Below are positions 10,916-20,800 of a DNA stretch of 64,000 bases, piece after piece. This DNA is from Symsagittifera roscoffensis (Eukaryota; Xenacoelomorpha; Acoela; Convolutidae), in the NCBI RefSeq assembly GCF_963678635.1, contig NC_087066.1, positions 2,787,633 to 2,851,632 of the forward strand, given 5' to 3'. Position numbers and translations under genes: made by a program. The notes below the pieces were generated by a model. The model did not search any database. It saw only the letters and a program-made list of their open reading frames with translations, and was not told where the DNA came from. Numbering within the stretch: position 1 is the stretch's first letter; every line of letters starts with the position of its first letter.

Positions 10916-11825
10916 AGATTTCTAAAGTCACAACTTCTCTGACATTCACTATCTTCCCTGTCACAATTTCGCCCGATTTGAACACCCGATTGGAATTTGC
11001 GTTTTGTCTTAATAATAACACGGGCACTGCATCTGCAGGACTGCCCATGAATCTATCCAAGTCGCTGACTTTCCTCAGAGCGAGAGAAGGCGGGACATTG
11101 ACTGAATAGCCATGGTCGATGAGAAACACTGAAAACTGGCGAGGATTCTCACTTTGAAGACGCATCACTTGGGCTCTGTGATACACACACAACTCTAGTA
11201 TTTCTCGACTGTAGTAAAACACCAGCTGGCCTATTGAAGTTTCATTGTCGGATACTTGCCAGCATTCGTCTGGCACACTTCGACTTAAATTCAGTGCGAA
11301 TCGTTTAAACTTATCAGTTTCCATATTGCAACGGAACTTGGCGAACATGAAGTTCTCACAACTTTCCGATAAAACTTCCATTTGAACTGTCTCTCCAACT
11401 AACTTCTCATATCTTGTCACATGGAAGGGTATTGTTGATTTAATTGCATTCACATAGTCAGCTTTTTCACTCTCCAATTTCACTTCAGGCGGTATTGTAA
11501 TATCCCATTTTTGATACCCAGTTAATGCCATGAAGTGTCGCAGATCATACACTCTGGCAGAGTAAACAGTCGCTAACATTTTATCCCGCCCACTTTCTTG
11601 CATGCATCCTCGAATACCAACGTACACTTTATCTTTATCGTTCAAAACCGTGTCAAGCATTTTTTTGATGTACAATTTGTTCAAATTAGCGTCGAAGTCG
11701 TCCGCAAACTTTACCCCAAGAAGAGAGAAAGTTGAGAACAAGGCGGGCACGTCTGTGAATGCTCCAAGAGGAAGCATTTCATTTCTCTTCACATTTCTGT
11801 TATTTCCAAAATCGGCGAATTTTAC
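10914..11825 (-). CDS. RNF17: RNF17 exon 6 (Tudor 4 end, Tudor 5, C-terminus)
   Basis: Residues 1684-1986. Acceptor GTGTTTAG, then VKFADFGNN, which completes Tudor 4 in phase 0. Tudor 5 has FLIDHGYS, lacking the Asn seen in the dimethylarginine-binding cores. Confidence 0.9.
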   Translation of the reverse strand, partial: VKFADFGNNRNVKRNEMLPLGAFTDVPALFSTFSLLGVKFADDFDANLNKLYIKKMLDTVLNDKDKVYVGIRGCMQESGRDKMLATVYSARVYDLRHFMALTGYQKWDITIPPEVKLESEKADYVNAIKSTIPFHVTRYEKLVGETVQMEVLSESCENFMFAKFRCNMETDKFKRFALNLSRSVPDECWQVSDNETSIGQLVFYYSREILELCVYHRAQVMRLQSENPRQFSVFLIDHGYSVNVPPSLALRKVSDLDRFMGSPADAVPVLLLRQNANSNRVFKSGEIVTGKIVNVREVVTLEI

Positions 11826-14800
11826 CTAAACACTTTTCATGGTAAGCAATATCTATGCAATCAAAACAATAATTGTTTTTAAAAAAAAAATTCAAAAAAA
11901 ATACTGATATCACAATGACAAGAAACACAAATTCGTTCTTCAAGTTAATTAGTAAGAGAGCCTGAAAAAATTCAGTTGACCGAAACAACAAATAAATGCA
12001 GAGAAACGAACCTTAAACTTATCACCTTCCGTGTTCAAGAAATTTGCTCGAAACCATTTTTTCTCTTCTTCGTAATAGGCACAAGCTGCCATGTTTTCAT
12101 ACAAGTCTGGTGCACAAAACCCTCCTCCGACATAACGTCCATTGATGAACTTATCCACTTCAGTGTTGATTCTCTGCTTCAAAGAGTCGTTCAAGTCTTT
12201 CAGAACTCCGAATAAAGTGACTCCATCAGGAGCGAAAGCTTCGAATTGAATCTCGTACATCAACACTTTCGGCACTTCCAGGGCCTTGTAACTGCAGTTG
12301 GGCTTGATAACTACATGTGTGGAAACATCACCTACTTCATCCATGATTTGGAAATCTCTGATCCCATGTAAAGTCAAGTCGAACTTTGGGTTTTCGAGAC
12401 CGTTATCTTGCAAGTCCTGGGCTACCAGTTGCATTGGGTCCCAAAGAGGAACTTGTTCAAACCCATCCACAGTTTCCATCTTTCTAGGAATTGCTTTATC
12501 TGGACTAGGAGAAAACAAATCGGGCTGAACGAATTCAATGGTGCGTGAAACTGAGCTACTTGAAGTTGCTTTTTCAACAGCGAGTGGCGTCATGTTCACT
12601 GACTCCTTCTTCATAATACCTGCCTCCTTCTCAAGGTTGTTCAAAAATGCTGCAACACTCATACTTGTTGCATCTCCATCTGTGATTGCGTTGTTATTGT
12701 TATCAGATCCCGCACTGACTGTCGACTGTTTTGACGTTCCTGCAATATCTGGGTCGGAAGGTTCAGTTTTGGAATTCTTTCTGGATTCTGGTTGTTTTGA
12801 AGTATTTGCACGGCGAGAAATAGTTGGCTTAGTTACAAAAAGAACAGTTGGCGCTGCTTCTTCTTCGTCGTCGTCTTCATCGCAATCTTTGTAGTCAGCG
12901 TGTTCAAATTGCTCGGCACTTTCGGATTTCTCGTCATCAGTTTCAAACCCGCTCAAATCTTTACCAGAGGATGACACCGACTGTCCACATGATGACATAT
13001 TTTCGCTGCTTTTTTGTTCCCAGCATTTTCCATTGTTAGCACAATCCTCGGAAAAGTATGCTTCCATATTGTTACATGGGCCATCAATATCATCGCGTTT
13101 TTCGAGAACATCCGAATCAGATCGATTTTCTTTGTTGTGATTTGGTGCAATTCTTCTAGCCTTGAAATTGCACGCATCATTGATAGTCTTTTCTCTCATC
13201 CTGTGCTCGTTGAGTTTCTTTTCAAGTCTTCCCAAGGCCAGCGATCTGCTTTTCACAACAGGCTTTTGACACTCAGGTAAACTAAGAACATTGTCTTTTT
13301 CTAGACTAATTTGCTCATCTTTACCATTGGCAACTAACATACCCCCAGGGTTCCTGTTGGTAATTGCCAAGCCATTTATTTTCAAGAAATACGACACTGG
13401 AACGAAATCAGATTTGAGCCTCGAATGTTCGCTTTTGTTTGTGGCTGCAGGCCCAATGTGGTAAACTTCAGAAAAGTCAACATGATCCCAGTACTTGAAG
13501 GCAGACACCATAGGGCGATCTCGCTTGAGTGACAGATCGACGAAGATGTCATTTTCAGAAAAGAGTCGCTGCATGGCTTCTTTGCTATTATTGGACCACT
13601 TCCCACTGGAACTTCCCGCCGGCGAGATCAGACTTAATTCACACTTACAGGCCAACCCTATTGAAATTCTGTCACAGTTGTACATTAAGAGGTTTTCTCT
13701 TTCGACAAGTCTGCGCAGTCCGTAGTCAATTAGAAATACCTCTATTTTCTCCCCTTGAAACTTGACCAGGAGACAACGTACTAACTTTCGATCTTCATCA
13801 TCGTCGAGTAAAACTAAGGCAGCCATAGCTGTGCTTTCAGCTTAAACAGAGTTAAAATTTTAACTTTGGTGGATTAGAGAACAGGTTACTTTTCGAATAC
13901 CTGCTTCACTTACATGAGATGATCTCTTCCAAAGAATCAAAGCGCGTCAATATCCCTTCAGAAGTAGCCACTTGCAATTCACACTCTACATCTGTAATAG
14001 GATCGTTGCCACCAATGTCCAACACTCGAAAGTAGAAATTCCACGGATCCTCCAGGTTGGTCATGTGCACCTTTCGCATCTCCAGCGAAGGCAGATTCAA
14101 TTTAAGCTTGGCTGGGTCTGCTGGGGCCTTTTGAATGTCGTCCATGGTCAATGAAGCGCCAAATGATTCTGCTTCTGGCTCGTTTTTCTCATTCTCCTGG
14201 TCAAATAAGGAGTCGAGGGAACCTAAAATATACAAAAACTGTGGATCTTGAACAAAATCGGATGAGGTCAAAACATCCCTTCTCTTGGTTCTACTTCGAA
14301 ATTTCTCTATAAAAATCGAGCATGTTTCACTAAGCACTGACCAATTTTAGAGCAATTAAATTGGTGCAGTAAAAAATATTCCAGCCTCGCATCATCAATT
14401 CAGTGGGATGCGAGAGAAAAAAAAGAACTTGAACACAGAAATTTATCCTCGAAGTTTTTTTTTAATCGGTGTTCTCAAGGATCAAGTATCATAGTAAATT
14501 TCACTACATGGTCTCTACTAAAATCCGATAATTCTTTAAAGCAAGCGGAGCTTTGCGCCAATTGCGATACATAATATACACCAGTGTTCGGGACTAAAAG
14601 TTGACAAGAGTAGTTTTGAAATAGCTAATACTTATCAAAACTCAATCCAACCTGAGCGCTCTATTTCTTTTGCCACCAATTTCTGCCTGGTCAAAATATC
14701 CGCAACTAACTCTGGTTCGCTCCCCTTTCTAAACAAGACTATCAGCTGCACATTGTATTTATTCGTATTTTGATCGATGGAAACTACTTTCAGCTTCGCA

Positions 14801-17800
14801 ATCCTGTTGAGCAGCAACTTCTTAGTGCCTTCCATTGCACTCCTGCCCCACATGGGTCTATTGTCGAGTGGCTTCACTCCATGCAAACTGCACAGAAACA
14901 CAACAGACGGATACTTCTCCAACAACTCCATCGGAATCTTCCTCAACTTGTCCACAGTGACCACCACTGAGTTGCCGAAATCCACGAAGAACACTTTGAT
15001 CTCTCCGAAGTGATTCACTTCCACGACTATAGCGCGATAGAAGCCACATGAGTCATCTATTTCAAAGGGGGCCAAGCAGTACATACCCTCATAGGGGCAC
15101 AGTATCTTGCACTCTTCTCGATCGCCCAACTTCTCAACGAAGTCTTCGATCCCACTCAAAAGCGCTTTCTGTTGCTCATTGCGCACAGGATCAGCTAGTC
15201 TGCAATAGAAGTGAGACGGGTTTATGAACTCTGTTACTATTACTCTATCAGAAAACTGTTCACTTGCAAACAGAATCTCACTTCTGAGGTAGAAAGGATA
15301 CTTTGGTCGCATAATATTAGTCTTTTGAGCATTTTGCTTGTCGATAAATTTGGCATGTTTTCTGAACACCATCGAATGACAAATTGAAGCCGGTGAGTCA
15401 CTGTACAACTTGACATTGTCAACAGAGCCAGACATTTCATACAGATCCATCCAACTTTTCCCATACTCGGTGGTCGTACAATTTGTGGCTACCAGGGTGC
15501 GTCCAGCGACCAGAGATTTGAAATACAACAGAGAATCTTCTGTCCATCTTCGATTTCGGTCACGCATCAGAGTAGCACCTTGTAGCAAATCATGTTTTGG
15601 TGCCAAGTTCAGTAGACCCCCATGCATCGCAAAAGGTGGGGTTGTATGCAGCAAGTATTGTGTTGAAGGCACCTTTATTTCCGAATTTGAGCAGTAAGCT
15701 TTGTTTCCATAGTCCACGAATGACACTAGCACTGAATCGGGAAAGCGAGAGGAGACGCCTACTTGTTGAAGCACTTTCGCTCTGTACCAGCTGAAACAAT
15801 TACGGCAAAGTTCAATTACACACCAAGTTGAAACATGACATGTAAGTTGCAGTACATGAGCGGAATTTTCCAACATATTTTAATTGCAAAACCAAAATAT
15901 AGCACACAGAAAAATGGAAAAGTGTCAATCAACTCACCGGAAGAAAAATTGACTTTTTAAACAACTTTCGATGTTCGAAAAAATAGATCACGTAAAAGCG
16001 CTTTGAAAGAGTCTTTTATGATCGACGTTTTTTCGCAGAAAAAACGGAGCTTCGCAGCACCTCTCAACGATCTTATGCGTCAGTGATTATTGGGAAACTA
16101 AAAAAACGGATGGAAAAATTAAAAATATAACCAAAAGCGAAAGATTTCCAAAATGTAATTTAAATTTACAAACAAGACTGCTTGTATCAGGGCGAAGCCC
16201 CGATTGTTCCGACTGCCTTTTAAGGTTTATGGAGCAGCATAAAGCTTTTTTCTAAAATTTAAATATTTTTATGAAAATTATCCCCCCACACGCCATTTAA
16301 AGTACAAAAAGATAGATTTCGTTCCTTGTAACAAATCAATTATGGCAAATAAGCTTCGTTCAACCAATTTGGAACGATTTATAAGACGGATTAAATCTCC
16401 GCTTATGCGTTAATAGCGCGAATTATATCGCGCGTTAATTGTCCCAAATTGGTCAAAATGCCCAAAACGGCGATCTTTAAGCCCTCATAACTTTACGAAA
16501 AATGATCACAGGTGAAATGTCTTTTCAAATTTAAGCTCAGGACAACAATACCTTTTGAATGATACTAAAAAATTCCGTCAAAAATCGCTAGTTAAGAAGT
16601 CGAAATTTGTCTGAAGAAAAAAAAACCCACCCCGAGCACAAATATTCCGTTACTTTCGTATCGAAAGTCGGAACAAAAATACTGAAACTAAACACGAAAA
16701 AAAAAACAGATGAAAAAATGACAATGTTGAAAAATCTGAAGAAAAACAATTGACTCTAAGCGCAGAAAAAGCCTTATCAACGATTTTTTAGATGAGAAAA
16801 TTTCAGCGATAAAATTCCATTTCAGATATCTATCAACCTATAAAATTGAAAACAAATTTTTCAGACAGAGCCTGAAAAAACCTAGCAGCAAATTTGCGAA
16901 AGTTCAAAAATCTATCGCCAAAAAATTTTTCAAAAAAAATTACTTCAACTTCATTGAACATGAATAGTACCGCAACAACTTAAGTAGTTCTTTTAGAGAA
17001 ATTAAATCAGCTTGCGGTTAACTCATTTGTGAAAGCCAAAGCTAAAAGTCATAGTTATTGCTATTCCGCAATTTAATTTGGAAAGAAATACAAGTTACTA
17101 GAAGCAAATCATACAAGACTGCTCGTATCAGGGTGAGGCCTTGAATGTTCCGACTGCCTCTTAAAGTTTGTGGAGCAGTGATAACATTAATGAAATAAAA
17201 CAAAATGAATTTTCTTTTCTAAAATTTGAAATTTTTTATGAAAATCATCCCCCTCACGCCATATAGAGTACAAAAGGGTAGATTTTGCTCCTTGTAACAA
17301 ATCAATTATGGCAAATAAGCTTCTTTCAACCAATTTGGAACGATTTCTAAGACGGATTAACTCTCCGCTTACGCGTTAATAGCGCGAAATATATCACGTG
17401 TTAATTGTCCAAATTAGCCAAAATGCCAATCTTAAACCCCCGTAACTTTACAAAAAATGATCACAGGTGAAACATCTTTCCAAATTTAAGCTCAGGACAA
17501 CAAAACTTTTTGACTGATATAAAAGAAAAATACCGCCGAAAATGGCTAGTTAAAAGTCGAAGAAAAAATCTTGACCGAAGAAAAAAAACCCACCCCGAGC
17601 ACAAATATTCGGTTACTTTCGTATCGAAAGTCGCAAAAATAACACCACAAACATATTGGCTAAACAGCTTTCTATAAACGACTGCTGAGAAAATGCACCG
17701 ACATTCTGTAACCGAAACAAATAAAACGAAAAAATGAATAGCCCTCAACATACAACACACTGTATAGAACGTTGAAATTTCGACAAACTGGCGAGGCGGT

Positions 17801-20800
17801 GTAAACGGGGAAGGGGATGTAAACGTGGGGACATGTGGGAAAGTAAACGAGGAGGTTTAAGCGGGGGAGGGTTGGTGTAAGCTGGGGGAGTGTAAACTGG
17901 AGGGACGACAAAGGGAGGTATATTAGATTAGTGAGAGAACATAAAGAACAGCAAAAAACGAAAAACTAACAACTTATGAGAGAAATTGTGAAGCTAAAAA
18001 TTGAAAACACGACAAACATTTTTTGAGCCAAATCAAATCTCGTTTTATCTGTAATGTGTATCAGCCAAAAACAACTTAAGTTTTGAATATACTGCACTGT
18101 ATTTGAACTTTTCAAAAATTTCAAAAAAATGTTTACTCAGAGGTCAAATTGCACTTCGCTTACACAGGCAACAATATGACCGATAACGCTATTGGGAAAA
18201 GCTGAATGAGTAAAACTTTTAATTTGCGAACTTAAACATTCAATTTGCGAACTTGCGACCTTCAACATTCAATTTGCGAACTTCTGCTATCCTCACGGCT
18301 TACTTGAATTCTAAACCTACTCAAATTTATGACGCCTGTTTAATCCCCGCTACCACTCAATTTCTCCGTACTCCTTGACCGCTTTCTCAGATTTTCTGTT
18401 CCCCCATGTTTACCCCCCCTCCTCCTTCACTTTACCCAACCTCCCCCGGGGGAGGCGGTAAATGTGGGGGAGCGGGTGTAAACGGGGAAGGGGATGTAAA
18501 CGGGGGGACGGGTGGGAAACTAAACGAGGAGGTTTAAGCGGGGGAGGGTTGGTGTAAGCTGTGGGAGTGTAAACTGGAGGGACGACAAAGGAAGGTATAT
18601 TGGATTAGGGAGAGAAAATAAAGAACAGCAAAAAACGAAAAACTAACAACTTATGAGAAAAATTGTGAAGCTAAAAATTGAAAACACGACAAACATTTTT
18701 TGAGCCAAACCAAATCTCGTTTTATCTGTAATGTATTTCAGCCGAAAAAAACTGTAAAATTTTGAATATACTGCACTGTATTTGAACTTTTCAGAAATTC
18801 CAAAAAAAATGTTTACACAGAGGCGAAGTTGCAGTTCGCGTACACAAGCAACAATATGACCGATAACGCTATTGGGAAAAACTGAACGAATAAAACTTTG
18901 AGTCTAAAAAATTTGCACGCCAATTGTCACAGAGTGACGCACGCCAATTATCAGTCAACATAATTGCTAAGTGACGCAAACCAATTATGACGCATTAGCA
19001 GTACCGGTCAATTATAAAAAAAATTCACCAACTAACACGCCTCAATTTATAGAGCGGACGCATTTTAACTAGTACACGAAAAATTTCATCTGAAACATCC
19101 GACTCTGCTAAGGTTCGAACCCTCTTATTTTGTTGCAGGTCTCCTTCCCTACCTCTACGCTACAGATCCATCATACCTTAAAGCTTAAGTGCTATTTGTA
19201 ATATAATAGTCTGTCTTATTATCCTTAGCATTGGCTGTGTTTAATAGCTGGTTATTGATCAGAATGAACACTTTCAAAAAGAACACATTTTGCCGCAACA
19301 ATATTTGCGCCGCAACAATATTTGCGCCGCAACAATATTTGCGACTTAGGTTGAAAAAAAAGAGAGTTCATACTATAACACAAACTTTGATTGTGTAATA
19401 ATCCACTTAATTGATTATATCTTGTAAATCATTATATTTAATTGTAACCGATTAAAATTGATTTGACCAAAGTTAAATTATGCCAACATTAGAATCGATT
19501 ATTTTATAGAGACTGCCAAAGGAAATCCAATTAAATCGATTTTGCACAAAACTCCACTTAGGGTTGAGCCACCAAAAATAGAACTTTTACTTGCGACTTA
19601 CGTTGGAAAAAAATTACATCGAAGGCACCATATAGAAATGATATTAATTCACTAATAATAAAGCAAAACCTTTCCATTGAATCATCAAACAGACAGAAAA
19701 ATTAATTGAAAAGGACTGAAATCAAGAGAAAATAGCCAACATACAGTTGGAAAAAATAAACGAACGCAAGGAAAAAAAACCAACTTGTTTTTGTAAAAAC
19801 TTCAAGTTCCGAAATTAAAAGAAGAAATATATTCCTTTAAAGCTCGTTGAAATTCAAGAACAATTTTGTGATTCGTGATTTTTTGATAAAATTAAACCAA
19901 TTTGAGAAATTTGGATCAGAAGGTAAAATTTTCATTCCACTGGGAAATCTGAAAATTAAACTCCACTTTCGACCCTAGAATTAGATCACGTTTCTCATGA
20001 CATTTACATTTTCGCTGCTCGATAGTGGAATTTGTCTTCCTTTTAAAAAAAGAAATTAACTGCACTTAAAAAGAAATCAAAAGTCAAAATGGGAAAAATC
20101 AAAATTGAATGTGAACATCAATTGATTTTCTGAAAATCAAACAAAATCTCCAAGATCTTTGAAAGAGTCTTGGCTAAGCTCATTGTTCTTAATAATGGGT
20201 CACTGTAAAAATCAGCGTAAGTTGAGTATGAAGCTAAAAGAATTACTTGTTGTCGAAGAACTTTGCCAATACCATACTATCCACTTGCAGTTTAGACAAT
20301 GTTCTCAAATTGGCAATGTTGCTCTGCTGGTCCGCAACCAGACTTTGAATTCTGTGGTTCAACTTGTCCAGATCACTTTCCGAATCCGAGATTATGAAAT
20401 AAAAATCAACTGGAGTTTTCAGATGGGTTATTTTAACAATATACCCAAAGGCTAACATCCTCGGCCATGCAATGTTTGGGAATTGTGAAAGCGCTATACT
20501 GTCGATACAAAAGCCATCCATATTTTGAACGTCTGGGCGCTTATTTCTCTCAGCCACCAACTTAGTCAAGCACAGCTCGTCTTTTCCATTCGATTTCTGG
20601 AACCTTCTGTACTCATAGTCATACAGCGCAATTATTGGTTCTTTGTTCATGAATGAGACTTTGCCGAAATTCTCGACTACCTCTTCGATATCAGTTTCAT
20701 CAATTTGAAACATCAACTCAAAGGAGTCAAGCGCTTCGTAATTCGATATAAAACAACTCGGCAACGAAACTATCGCGTTTAATTTTTTCAACTCTGTAGT

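Larger units (their letters stand above)
15791..20246 (-). other. Large RNF17 intron 2, made of repeats
   Basis: 4456 bases splitting Tudor 1. It contains a repeat head (16045-16070), two pairs of long direct repeats, G-rich minisatellite tracts, a tRNA-like block and two short tandem arrays, each listed separately. No other gene seen on either strand. Confidence 0.8.

Noticed and set aside
12538-12894. 118-codon plus-strand frame opposite RNF17 exon 5
   Set aside because: Shadow of the Ser- and Asp-rich coding strand; the minus frame has domain support and splice sites.
19101-19169. Functional tRNA gene
   Set aside because: A and B boxes and most of an acceptor stem are present, but D and T stems pair poorly and it lies in a repeat-filled intron.
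19291-19344. CRISPR-like array
   Set aside because: Three perfect 18-bp units without spacers are a simple tandem repeat; the genome is eukaryotic.
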